Below, piece after piece: positions 35,119 to 43,991 of a DNA stretch of 64,000 bases. Both the position numbers and the translations under genes were made by a program. The first letter of the stretch is position 1. Each line of letters starts with the position of its first letter. The notes beneath the pieces were generated by a model that saw only the letters and a program-made list of their open reading frames with translations, was not told the DNA's origin and searched no databases. Origin of the DNA: a virus; the IMG/VR virus record IMGVR_UViG_3300042691_048368, positions 1-64,000 of that record; one strand, written 5' to 3'.

Positions 35119-35124
35119 AATCTA

Positions 35125-35230
35125 TATATAAAAAGTAAAAAGTCAGACACATTTGTATCTGACTTCAAGAGGTCGACCGATTAGGTCAAATTCCACCAAC
35201 TTGTTATGTAGAGGTAACAAGTAACCTTTA
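35125..35230 (-). ncRNA. Structured 3' region of lipoprotein transcript with terminator
   Basis: On the minus strand, 12 bases after the lipoprotein stop, there is an eight-bp perfect hairpin (35199-35206 with 35215-35222), a four-bp hairpin at 35175-35187 and a terminator stem of ten pairs (35141-35150 with 35155-35164) followed by a T-rich tract. One of the ten pairs is G-U on the minus strand but C-A on the plus strand, so the minus RNA is the functional one. It resembles the terminator of the ncRNA candidate at 30635. It may be only a long 3' UTR or a separable small RNA. No tRNA fold fits. Confidence 0.5.
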
Positions 35231-35233
35231 TTC

Positions 35234-35422
35234 TTAGTGTGCAGCTGAGTCAACTTTAACACTGTCTGCGCAACAAGCTTTAGTTGTGTCACAAGCAGTA
35301 GAATCACAAGAAGTTGAATCCTTAACTACCGCAGTAGAATCTGTAGCAGTTCCTTCTTCAGAAGAAGAACCACATGAAACTAGGAAAGAAACAACTGCAA
35401 ACATCAAAAATAGTTTTTTCAT
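35234..35422 (-). CDS. Small outer-membrane-type lipoprotein, 62 aa
   Basis: The first 17 residues are a lipoprotein signal (MKKLFLMFAVVSFLVSC) with lipobox LVSC; C17 would be lipid-modified. The following GSSSEEG resembles the S plus acidic residues that direct surface exposure in Flavobacteria. The rest is Ser/Thr/Asp/Cys-rich and low-complexity (repeats of DSTxC), probably flexible, with several extra Cys. Small lipoproteins of phages can block receptors against superinfection; nothing in the sequence proves this. Its transcript continues through the structured region at 35125-35230. Confidence 0.75.
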   Translation of the reverse strand: MKKLFLMFAVVSFLVSCGSSSEEGTATDSTAVVKDSTSCDSTACDTTKACCADSVKVDSAAH

Positions 35423-35461
35423 AATTTTTTTATTTTTTTAATTTTTTATACTTTTCTATAT

Positions 35462-36259
35462 ATGCAAAATGAAAACAAAGGTTTTGGGAAGAGTAGATTT
35501 TTTATGATGAAATTTTTAATTGGTTTCTTTTTTAATATATATAGATGTATGAAAAAGATTTCGAATAGAAAAGAGGCTAACACTTATTATAAAATTGTGA
35601 ATGATGCTATAGATAAATTTTCTAATGAAACTAAATCTACACCGTCGGAGATCCATAGATATTTATCTCGCAATGGAAAAAGTTTTCTCAAAAGACTTGA
35701 AATAAATGATATAGAAGGAATAGACAGTGTGTTGAATGATGTTTTGGTACACAGAAAAAATATAGCTGAAGATAATATCATGTCTTTTGAGAATTTCAAT
35801 ACATTAAATGAAAATATTTTGACGTTATCCCCTCCGACCGTAGAACATGAAAAGGTTTTGGCAGATTATTTCAATACAAGTTTGGGTCATATAGATTTAC
35901 TCGATCCTTCTGTACATTTGTACAGTATTAGTGACTTTGGTGATAAAATATTTGCTATAATTATTCATGAATCTGAAATCGATGTGATTCGAAAAGAGAT
36001 GTGTAACAATATAAAGTCCGAAATACTTTCTAAGACAATTAGTATTTCTGAATGTAAAGGGGTGTCAATTAATCCTATCAAATTTTGGGTTGATGATTTT
36101 TCTCAGTCAGATTTGATTGATGATTATATATCTTCTAAGGTGACTGACTCACATTTGTTCGAGTTCTTTATAGGTGGTCTATCCACTACAAACTCATATG
36201 ACTTATCAGACTTGTCCTCTAAGGGTAAGATCGGGGAGTACTACCTTTGGTCTAAGTAA
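35462..36259 (+). CDS. Hypothetical protein with internal tag-like start, 265 aa
   Basis: The full frame starts directly behind a TATAT motif with a hydrophobic-aromatic stretch (FFMMKFLIGFFFNIY) at residues 13-27. Residues 107-120 (MSFENFNTLNENIL) look exactly like the N-terminal tags of other proteins, with a Met at residue 107 (ATG 35780) that could serve as a second start for a 159-aa product. The C-terminal part is acidic alpha/beta. No domain is recognised. Two products from one gene are possible but not shown. Confidence 0.6.
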   Translation: MQNENKGFGKSRFFMMKFLIGFFFNIYRCMKKISNRKEANTYYKIVNDAIDKFSNETKSTPSEIHRYLSRNGKSFLKRLEINDIEGIDSVLNDVLVHRKNIAEDNIMSFENFNTLNENILTLSPPTVEHEKVLADYFNTSLGHIDLLDPSVHLYSISDFGDKIFAIIIHESEIDVIRKEMCNNIKSEILSKTISISECKGVSINPIKFWVDDFSQSDLIDDYISSKVTDSHLFEFFIGGLSTTNSYDLSDLSSKGKIGEYYLWSK

Positions 36260-36313
36260 ATCCTACTAATTTATGTAACATCATGATATAGATACTATAT
36301 TTGGAGTCTTCAC

Positions 36314-36327
36314 TTTTAATATATATG
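36314..36327 (+). promoter_or_regulatory. AATATATA-type promoter motif before tail-fibre cluster
   Basis: TTTTAATATATATG lies 17 bp before the start of the first tail-fibre gene. It is one of the best matches to the motif. Confidence 0.55.
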
Positions 36328-36343
36328 TAAAATCTTATCTAAT

Positions 36344-37369
36344 ATGCAAGAGTATGGGTTGAGTGGTTCGGGTACATATGCCGTGTCATTTCTAAATGTT
36401 GATGACATGATGGCGGTATTACCGAACAATAATGTAAATCAAATTTCTGCTAGAAATCTAAGGGACGTAATTTATACTCTTTGGGTAAATGGTGGGGGTG
36501 CTGGTGGTTCTTTTTCTTATACACAAGGGTTCCCATTGGATAGAACATCTATCGAGGTAGGCGGTGTCCCGAAGGGTACTAACTTTGTCAATGTCCCTCT
36601 ACAAGTTGTTTTAGATACTTTATTTTTCAAACAAAGTGATAACACTGTATCGATACAAGGTACCGGAGAATTCGAGTATGGTTTTTCAAATCCAAGGGTC
36701 AATCTGACCGTTAAATTGAATCAAAATAATGATAATTTGATAAACTTTGCTGAGATTAGACGTTCTAGTGAGAATGCACGTATTCCAACTTGGCCTCTAT
36801 TGGGCACTACTTTGGAACCAATTCCTAATCTTCCGACAGCAGTCAATACCGTAGCCCAAACTCCTTATAACAATGAAGAAGTTCACAGAAATAACAAAAC
36901 TACTTGGACTTTGACTGCTAGGGATATTAATAATAAAACTTACACTGCTAAAACAGATGCTACATGGTTTTTGAGGAGATTTTGGGGTTCTATTGATTTA
37001 TCAAGTTTTGGTCTCACTTTCAATATATTCTCCGCAACACCAGCTCAACTCACAGCAATAATAAATGCTTTAGCTGATATACCAGTAAGGACACCTGGTG
37101 TCGAACCTTTGAATTCCTCTAGTTCTCAGTCTCAACTTTTCAAAGTAGATTTTGTAGTACCTGGTCTAAGACATATTTGGTTTGCTTGGCCTAGTACAGA
37201 CTACACAAATGGAGTACCTTCTCAATTTCAAGATGCCAATAGAAATGAAGCTAATATTTTCAGAAGAGTGATAACAAGAAATTTCGAAAATCAATATGGT
37301 TATGTTACCAGTTATGATTTTTGGGTTGTAAATTACCCACAAGGATCTACAACTGTTTATGTTTTATAA
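36344..37369 (+). CDS. Tail fibre/virion protein, 341 aa
   Basis: The N-terminal 50 residues (VSFLNVDDMMAVLPNNNVNQ, then ISARNLRDVIYTLW) form the short helical module I associate with large-phage tail-attached proteins. A Gly-rich segment follows and then beta-rich domains rich in Asn, Thr and Phe. It is the first of four virion genes in the same direction (36344-42723). No enzyme motif. Role as an adhesion or baseplate-attached fibre is inferred from composition and context. Confidence 0.65.
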   Translation: MQEYGLSGSGTYAVSFLNVDDMMAVLPNNNVNQISARNLRDVIYTLWVNGGGAGGSFSYTQGFPLDRTSIEVGGVPKGTNFVNVPLQVVLDTLFFKQSDNTVSIQGTGEFEYGFSNPRVNLTVKLNQNNDNLINFAEIRRSSENARIPTWPLLGTTLEPIPNLPTAVNTVAQTPYNNEEVHRNNKTTWTLTARDINNKTYTAKTDATWFLRRFWGSIDLSSFGLTFNIFSATPAQLTAIINALADIPVRTPGVEPLNSSSSQSQLFKVDFVVPGLRHIWFAWPSTDYTNGVPSQFQDANRNEANIFRRVITRNFENQYGYVTSYDFWVVNYPQGSTTVYVL

Positions 37370-37389
37370 AATAAAAAATGATATAAGAA

Positions 37390-40236
37390 ATGCCTACAAA
37401 GAATCAAGGAACGTTAGTACTAGGTACAGTAAAAACCCAATATCAAGAACAATTATTTCCTGTAGCAGAAAATAATGATTTAAAAGGTGGTATACACGGT
37501 ATTACTAATAGTGTTCGTGGAAGTCTCATCGAAGGTTTTGGTACTATAAACGAACTACGTAGGGCTTGGGGTATGATGGTGTATGTTTATGATGAGAACA
37601 GGTTATACCAATTACAACCAGTTGCAAGTGGTGCTATCTCGAATGACAACAACTTTGTACCATTGCAAGTAGGACAAAAATCTACAACAGAATGGATCGA
37701 TTCTGTTATTGGGATTGCAGTGGATGCAACAGATATCAGTACAAAAGTTAATGGAGATAGGTACTTAGTAAGTCAGAATCCATCTGGTGCTGATTTTAGT
37801 GGTAAGATGAACCAAATAGCTGTTTGGAACTCTGTTAAAAATATTACTGGTGGTTGGGATACAACTGAACCAACAAATGGTACGACACTAAGAGTCGACA
37901 CTGACCCATATGCTACTTATGTCTTTTTAGGAACTAGTAGTACTGCTGGTAAATGGTATAGAGAAGTACAGAATGCAGTTAGGTATATAGAACCAACTTC
38001 GAATAATGGTAGAACATTTAGTTTTATTAGTAATAGTCAGACTCCAATATCACCAGTGATGGGTTATACATCGTCTGTTTACTATGCGTCTTTTGGAACT
38101 GCAAATTCGGGTACAGTCTCTTTATCTATAGATGGAAACTTTTATGTTCCCATCAAAAAAGTCGCTAATGGGTTATTGACTGAACTTGTTGCAAATGATT
38201 TTGAAGCAGATATACGATATCAACTCACATATGACAGAGGTGTTTTTCAAATAAATCTTCCCTCCTCAGGTTCAGGTGTTATAGGTGACGCGGAAGACGC
38301 CGCTGGATATTCTGATGGTCTGTTTACTGATTTCACAACTAGTACTCCAGTCGGTACTGCGGTTGATAGATTCAATGAGATTCTGAAATTTTTGGTACCC
38401 TCACCAGCACCGGATCTCAGTTCATGGGGTGTTCTGTCAGCAAACTTGACCAATTTCGTATCAGGAAAAATATCCTATCAATTCACTGACGAACCAGGTA
38501 TAGATGGTGGTTTAGTTTCTACTACTTTTTCTGATATAGATGGTACTCCAGCTTCTGGTACTGGAATCACTAGAGGAGGTTTATTCGAAAAGAGTAATCC
38601 GACTAGACGTTTGGGCGTCAAACCTTTCAATGATGTAGATGTGAGTGGTATACTAAACATAGGTGTCAATGGACATCCGTCCCAACCATCGCCAGCTTAT
38701 GCGACTTACTCTTTCGGTAATGGTATAACTGGTAGTGTAGTTTTATATGTGAATGATGTAGCTGTATCTAGTGTTGATTTAGGAGCTAATTTGGGGTCGG
38801 TTAACACAACATCAACTAACACTACCTCTGGACTTATATTATCAGCAGCGACTGCTTCGAAGTTTTCAACTGGTGTTCCATTCGAAAATTTCTGGTATAG
38901 AACGGGTACATTCTTAGTCAAGTATAATGATGCTAACATGAAAAGAGGTTTCAACTTCATACAGGTCAAACATTTGTTACCTACGTCTACTTTAAGTTTG
39001 GCTAAGATTGAGTTTCTTACTGATTCGTCCACGTCCGCAACTGACCTGAAAACTCCATCTCCTAGTGCATGGGTAACAACCAATAAGAAATTCCTTTCTG
39101 GTATCCAATATTTATCCACTGGAACTACATTTCAACACAATCAACAAGCGGATAATATCTACAAAAATACTTATTATCCAGGTGATGACGCTGGTACTTT
39201 TACAGATGAAACCCAAATATCAAATAGTCCTATTTATAATAACGCTAGTCCAACAGATAACACTTCTTATCAGACCAATTCACCAGTAACATCTGGCGTT
39301 TTGCAAAAAATATTTGATCCAGATGGTGATTTTCAATCATTGTCAACTCCGAATGGTGTTAATAGTTCATTTGTATTTACAAAAAAATTTATTGTCAAAA
39401 CACCGGCTCGAAAGATAGGTACATCGACAACTACTTTTGTTTCTGCAAAACGTACAGTACAAGCTACTGTCAAAAACAACCCATTGACAGTACCTGGTTG
39501 GTTTATTGATACATATCCAATCAGTAGTGGGGATAGAGTTGAAAATTTTGATGATGAAGATAGGAGACTTGTATTGGGTGACTATAATACTGTTGTTAGT
39601 TTTCCTACCTCTGCACCATATTCGAATTGGAGTTCATCTACAAGTATCAGAACTTCAAATGATTTACAAATTGCCGATGGTAGGTTATTTTACCCACATT
39701 ATAATTTCACATCAGCAGGAGATGCAAATACTAATCCAAACTTCAATTTGGGCATAACCCGTAACTATTTGAATTGTAAGGCTTCTACCTCTGGTACATC
39801 AAAGGGTGCCGGTACAAGGGCTTATATAAGAGCTTTTTATGTTGGTAACGTTCCAACAGATAAAATCAGAGTGACAATGAACTGGGTAAACACCAACTTT
39901 GTAAAAGCTACGACCACTTTGACTGGTGGTAATAACCAAAACTGTACTCTAGAATTCAAGATCCCTTATAACACAAGTACACCATTTCCATCTGGTACAA
40001 GTATTGGTGGAGCTGCTACTGGTTGGTTAGACGCTTATGTCCCTTTTTTACCAGACCAATTCCAAAATGGTGATGGTTGTTTAGAAGGAACGAGACCCAC
40101 AACTAGTGGTAATGTTTGGAAAATATATTTCGGTACAAGGACTACTGCTTTTTCAAATGGGTGGGTATTGATGAGGTTTACAGCGGGTTCTGAATGGACT
40201 GGATATTTATCGGACATAAACGTTACTCTGACTTAA
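37390..40236 (+). CDS. Large tail fibre/adhesin-type virion protein, 948 aa
   Basis: Residues 30-70 contain a module (GFGTINELRRAWGMMVYVYD then RLYQLQP) that is matched in the 235-aa protein at 42016 (DIPLEKRRAGMVVGVADTSN ... YYYKLKP). The remainder is Ser/Thr/Gly/Asn-rich and beta-stranded, with many aromatic residues, as in receptor-binding fibres. No signal peptide. Its place between other fibre genes supports a tail-fibre role. Receptor unknown. Confidence 0.65.
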   Translation: MPTKNQGTLVLGTVKTQYQEQLFPVAENNDLKGGIHGITNSVRGSLIEGFGTINELRRAWGMMVYVYDENRLYQLQPVASGAISNDNNFVPLQVGQKSTTEWIDSVIGIAVDATDISTKVNGDRYLVSQNPSGADFSGKMNQIAVWNSVKNITGGWDTTEPTNGTTLRVDTDPYATYVFLGTSSTAGKWYREVQNAVRYIEPTSNNGRTFSFISNSQTPISPVMGYTSSVYYASFGTANSGTVSLSIDGNFYVPIKKVANGLLTELVANDFEADIRYQLTYDRGVFQINLPSSGSGVIGDAEDAAGYSDGLFTDFTTSTPVGTAVDRFNEILKFLVPSPAPDLSSWGVLSANLTNFVSGKISYQFTDEPGIDGGLVSTTFSDIDGTPASGTGITRGGLFEKSNPTRRLGVKPFNDVDVSGILNIGVNGHPSQPSPAYATYSFGNGITGSVVLYVNDVAVSSVDLGANLGSVNTTSTNTTSGLILSAATASKFSTGVPFENFWYRTGTFLVKYNDANMKRGFNFIQVKHLLPTSTLSLAKIEFLTDSSTSATDLKTPSPSAWVTTNKKFLSGIQYLSTGTTFQHNQQADNIYKNTYYPGDDAGTFTDETQISNSPIYNNASPTDNTSYQTNSPVTSGVLQKIFDPDGDFQSLSTPNGVNSSFVFTKKFIVKTPARKIGTSTTTFVSAKRTVQATVKNNPLTVPGWFIDTYPISSGDRVENFDDEDRRLVLGDYNTVVSFPTSAPYSNWSSSTSIRTSNDLQIADGRLFYPHYNFTSAGDANTNPNFNLGITRNYLNCKASTSGTSKGAGTRAYIRAFYVGNVPTDKIRVTMNWVNTNFVKATTTLTGGNNQNCTLEFKIPYNTSTPFPSGTSIGGAATGWLDAYVPFLPDQFQNGDGCLEGTRPTTSGNVWKIYFGTRTTAFSNGWVLMRFTAGSEWTGYLSDINVTLT

Positions 40237-40271
40237 TAAAAAAAATATATAATAAAAATCGATTGTAAAAA

Positions 40272-42011
40272 ATGGCCATAGATTCAAGTGTACAGGGTAA
40301 GATAGCCTTTAAAAATCTTGCTGGTAAATCCCAAACAACAGACAACTTAGAGTTAAATGGAGAAGCTTATGGTATAAGTTTCGAAGTTCAGGCGAAAGAT
40401 GTAACAATCGATAGAATTAGTTCAACATCTTCAATTACTATTCAAAATGGTTTGGCGATAAGGGTGAGAGCGGATCTTGTACAAGAGGCAAGTGCTGGTA
40501 CGAAAGGTTACTTAGCTAAATGGCCATCAACTCTTACCGGTAATATATTGTTACAACCACCTGGTGGTGATCCAAATAATGGATTACAACCTTTCGAGTA
40601 CGGTAAAGGCTCTTTAAAAGATGTGAAAGCAGGTGACCGTATAACAAATTTGATTTCTAACTCAATATCGGGCGACTACAGAGCGATTCTAAGAGGATCT
40701 GGGTTAGATGAGATACCCCCTCTCGATGCAGGTGATTGGCTTTTTCAATATAACTCTGGTATATTATATGTTGATAAACCTACTAGCATTAGTTACACAC
40801 CTACATACATAGATGTTTATTATTATATTGGTACAAGACTGACTGACTTTAGTACAAAAACTCAAACCAATATAAGAATCTCAGCAACTGGATCCGATAG
40901 TTATTTTGCAACCTATAGTTCTCCATCTATTGACGCTTATCAGTCTAATTATATATTTTTAGTAGATTTTTTTGGTTATAATACAGGGGCTACTGTTACA
41001 CTTAATATTAATTCCATAGGGACATTATCAGTTTATAAACCTTCATCATCTGGTCCTATGCCATTGACAAATGGTGATATCATTGGTGCTACCGGAGGTA
41101 CTGGTGGTCCAATTTACTATTTGACTTATAATCAAGGGGGTAAATATTTTGAATTCTTCTACACAAACCCTGTAGCAATGAGTGGTAACTTTACAAATCC
41201 AGTATCTACCAATTATAATGTTGGTGGTATACAGAGTGGGTATTCATTTAACGATGTGAAGATAGTTGATATGTTGAAAGATATATTCTATCCTGAATCT
41301 ATGGGAAGAATAGGTACTTTTAGTATGACCTCAGAAGGGGTACAGGTTTCGAAATCTTATGAAATAGGACAAACAATAAGTGGTGGTTTGTATTATACAT
41401 TCAGTTGGGTTTTTGATAATCAGGGTGATTTGAAAGATAAGACTTTGAGAATCGAAGATGTGACACCCGTCACACAAACTCAAACATATTGGCAACCACC
41501 ATCTGCAACTCCATTTACACAAAGTACAGGATTGACTGGTCCGATGGGATTTTTCTTTGCGAATTCAATCAAAAGTAATGTACCAGCTAAGAGGGTCTTC
41601 AGATTATCAGTTGAGAGGTCAAATGGTACAAGAGTACACAAGGACTACGAAATTGATTGGATGTGGAGGGTTTACCATGGTTCGTCTACATTTTCTACTC
41701 TGACGGCTAGTCAAGTAAGGGATTTGTCAAACAAAACTCTCTCAAAACAGTCAAGTGGTACTTGGAGTCTACCTGGTGATGGTTTCAAATATATTGCATT
41801 TCCTGAAGATAGTGATTATAATTTTCAAAATATTACTTATAAGAATCTTCCTCTCGCTATGGCTGGAACAAACAGTGGGTATAGTTATAGTTTTGCTGAT
41901 TTAAATTATTTATTTGTCACTGTGAGTAATGCATTTGGTTTGGAAAAACAATATAAGATATATAGAACAAAAAATGAAATTAACGCAACTTTTTCAGTAA
42001 ATATAAGTTAA
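40272..42011 (+). CDS. Tail fibre-type virion protein, 579 aa
   Basis: Beta-rich, low in charge, with Ser/Thr/Gly/Tyr-rich segments and no recognised enzyme motif. Preceded by an AAAATATATAATAA motif. It starts 35 bp after the 948-aa gene and is 4 bp before the 235-aa gene, so at least the last two are cotranscribed. By composition and order it is part of the tail fibre set. Confidence 0.6.
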   Translation: MAIDSSVQGKIAFKNLAGKSQTTDNLELNGEAYGISFEVQAKDVTIDRISSTSSITIQNGLAIRVRADLVQEASAGTKGYLAKWPSTLTGNILLQPPGGDPNNGLQPFEYGKGSLKDVKAGDRITNLISNSISGDYRAILRGSGLDEIPPLDAGDWLFQYNSGILYVDKPTSISYTPTYIDVYYYIGTRLTDFSTKTQTNIRISATGSDSYFATYSSPSIDAYQSNYIFLVDFFGYNTGATVTLNINSIGTLSVYKPSSSGPMPLTNGDIIGATGGTGGPIYYLTYNQGGKYFEFFYTNPVAMSGNFTNPVSTNYNVGGIQSGYSFNDVKIVDMLKDIFYPESMGRIGTFSMTSEGVQVSKSYEIGQTISGGLYYTFSWVFDNQGDLKDKTLRIEDVTPVTQTQTYWQPPSATPFTQSTGLTGPMGFFFANSIKSNVPAKRVFRLSVERSNGTRVHKDYEIDWMWRVYHGSSTFSTLTASQVRDLSNKTLSKQSSGTWSLPGDGFKYIAFPEDSDYNFQNITYKNLPLAMAGTNSGYSYSFADLNYLFVTVSNAFGLEKQYKIYRTKNEINATFSVNIS

Positions 42012-42015
42012 AAGT

Positions 42016-42723
42016 ATGGAGAATATACCGTTTTCGGGATTGATAACCCCAATAAATTTATCAGACAAGTATCCTGTAATAGACCCAATATATGGAGTTG
42101 ATGGATTCAGAAATTTATCCACCACTCAGAGTATGTATGATATACCTTTGGAAAAAAGGAGAGCTGGTATGGTGGTTGGTGTAGCCGATACTTCTAATAC
42201 AAATGTTTACTATTACAAACTAAAACCCCAAAATAATGGTGTCACTTGGTCTGTTGGTGATTCTACAAATTGGGATAGTTTTCTTATGTCTGCTACAGCT
42301 GCAATTCCTGTAAAACATACTATCATAAATGAAACACTTGAGGTACCTTCAAATTATATGTACGTTGTATATAAAGATTTACTAATAGGAGCAACTGGTG
42401 TTTTGAATAATTATGGTAGGGTGGTAATTATAAATGGTAATTTGGTCACACAAAGTAATGGAGTTTTGAACAACTTATCGGGTGGTGAGTATATTACTGC
42501 TAGTTTTTATGTACAAAAAGTTGTCAAAACATTTTCTAGTATATCTAATAACGGTATAACTGTGTCGCACAATTTGGGGACAACTGATTTCACTTACACC
42601 GTCAGAGATGGTTATAATTTTGTCTATGCTAATGTAGAATTAGCCTCAAGTGATCCGGCAAATAAAGTGGTAGTAACGTGTGCGACGTCAATCAATTATT
42701 TGACTATGACTTTTGTTGGTTAA
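42016..42723 (+). CDS. Tail-attached virion protein, 235 aa
   Basis: The N-terminal 90 residues carry the module NLSTTQSMYDIPLEKRRAGM ... YYYKLKP shared with the 948-aa protein; I know similar stretches from fibre and collar-type proteins of large phages. The C-terminal half ends in a beta domain (SNNGITVSHNLGTTDFTYTV) that resembles phage fibre tips. It is the last gene of the fibre run. A 72-bp AT-rich gap follows, with AATATATAATT before the gp26-like gene. Confidence 0.6.
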   Translation: MENIPFSGLITPINLSDKYPVIDPIYGVDGFRNLSTTQSMYDIPLEKRRAGMVVGVADTSNTNVYYYKLKPQNNGVTWSVGDSTNWDSFLMSATAAIPVKHTIINETLEVPSNYMYVVYKDLLIGATGVLNNYGRVVIINGNLVTQSNGVLNNLSGGEYITASFYVQKVVKTFSSISNNGITVSHNLGTTDFTYTVRDGYNFVYANVELASSDPANKVVVTCATSINYLTMTFVG

Positions 42724-42795
42724 TTTTTTGAAAATTTTGGACTTAAGGTAAAACAATCCATATAATATATAATTTCAAAAAAAAATTATATATTT

Positions 42796-43734
42796 ATGTC
42801 TAAACAAGAAGAGTCAAACTTATCTGAGGAAGATTACCTCAGAAAACATTTAGAAAGTTTAGAAAAACCAAAACAAACAAACTTCGAAGAACCAAAAGTT
42901 AAGGTTAGCGTTGATACTTCTCGTGCTTCGGATCTTCACTATTTCGCATTCGATGTAAAGGAATTTCCCTGTGGTATGTTCTACCCAGATGGTTCTACAA
43001 TTCAAGTGAGAGCTGCCCAAGTAAAAGAAATTCAAGCTTACTCAATGGTCGATGATAATAATTTTTATGATATCGTCGAAAAAATGAATGACATGCTTTC
43101 TTCTTGTGTTCGAATAAAATACCTTGACGGCACTATTGGTTCCTACCTAGAGATCAAAGATCCAGATAGATACTTCCTCATTTTCTTAATACGTGAGTTA
43201 ACCTTTCAGAAAGGTACTTCTCTTACCACAACTGCGGTTTGTGAATGTGGAAATGAAGTTTCAATCGAACTAAGAAGGGATAATTTTAAACTGTTCGAAC
43301 AGAGTGAACGTCTTTTGAGTTTTTTCGATCCTATCACGTTGTCTTTTAGATTTGAGGTTAAAAATGGTCGTGTATTCAATTTAGCGCCACCATCGATCGG
43401 TTTACAGAAATCTTTTACCGAATACATCATAAAAGAGAATCAAGAGAAGAAAAAACCAAACCTTTCTTTCTTAAAGATTATTCCATTCCTTTTGTATGAT
43501 CGTACTTCGATTACAATTGAAGGGATTAAATCTAAGTTAGAAGAGTACCAAAAGATGGATGATGTTTCATTTCAGTTTTTGAATGCTGCTGTTGAAAAAA
43601 TGACTTTTGGTATTGAAAAGTTAAGGAAGCAGTGTGAGTGTGGTCTAGAGAGCCACACTGATATGATATTTCCCGACGGACCGTCAGCTATTTTCGTTGT
43701 TCATGACGCCTTTGAACAGTTTATTAAAGAATAA
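42796..43734 (+). CDS. Baseplate protein, T4 gp26-like with zinc ribbon, 312 aa
   Basis: The protein has a disordered acidic N-terminus, then a domain with FPCGMFYPDGSTIQVRAAQV, and two Cys pairs, CECG at about residue 149 and CECG at about residue 278, that probably hold one zinc ion. This is the layout of the T4 gp26 / T4 baseplate-hub family in myophages. T4 gp26 is a hub assembly component. A second gene overlaps its end by 32 bp in another frame. Two genes later lies the tail tube on the other strand. Confidence 0.72.
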   Translation: MSKQEESNLSEEDYLRKHLESLEKPKQTNFEEPKVKVSVDTSRASDLHYFAFDVKEFPCGMFYPDGSTIQVRAAQVKEIQAYSMVDDNNFYDIVEKMNDMLSSCVRIKYLDGTIGSYLEIKDPDRYFLIFLIRELTFQKGTSLTTTAVCECGNEVSIELRRDNFKLFEQSERLLSFFDPITLSFRFEVKNGRVFNLAPPSIGLQKSFTEYIIKENQEKKKPNLSFLKIIPFLLYDRTSITIEGIKSKLEEYQKMDDVSFQFLNAAVEKMTFGIEKLRKQCECGLESHTDMIFPDGPSAIFVVHDAFEQFIKE

Positions 43735-43945
43735 ACTTTTACTTCAAAAAAATTACCATTTGCAAGAGTTTGCTATAGATTCCTGGCCTTTTTGGATGTT
43801 GGAAGAAAATATCAAAATAGTCAATGAATTAACTGAAGAAGAGGATAAACAAAGGAAGAAAGAAGAAGGGTCCCAAAAAATGCCAAACTTCAACCCATCC
43901 TCAATAATGAATAATATGTCCTCAATGGCTAATAAGTTTAAATAA
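43703..43945 (+). CDS. Small baseplate-associated protein overlapping gp26-like gene, 80 aa
   Basis: The frame starts at ATG 43703 (MTPLNSLLK) inside the end of the gp26-like gene, in the +1 frame; a TTG at 43697 is an alternative. The product has a WPFWMLEENIKIV segment and then a charged, helical tail (EEEDKQRKKEE). Position after gp26 and overlap suggest a hub assembly factor like T4 gp51, or a C-terminal extension reached by frameshift; neither is proved. It ends just before the terminator at 43944. Confidence 0.55.
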   Translation: MTPLNSLLKNKLLLQKNYHLQEFAIDSWPFWMLEENIKIVNELTEEEDKQRKKEEGSQKMPNFNPSSIMNNMSSMANKFK

Positions 43946-43975
43946 AAAAAAACCACCTTTTGGTGGTTTTTTTTT
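43944..43975. terminator. Bidirectional terminator between gp26 cluster and tail tube gene
   Basis: A six-bp core stem (ACCACC with GGTGGT, 43952-43967) is extended by A-run/T-run pairs and has a TTTT loop. It gives a T tract on both strands and so serves both the plus-strand hub genes and the convergent tail tube gene. Confidence 0.9.
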
Positions 43976-43991
43976 ATTTAGGAGAATAAGA

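Noticed and set aside
35125-35230. tRNA-like sequence (AGTTGGTGGAA on the minus strand)
   Set aside because: No T-arm consensus and no acceptor stem of seven pairs can be built; the hairpins fit a 3' UTR with a terminator better.
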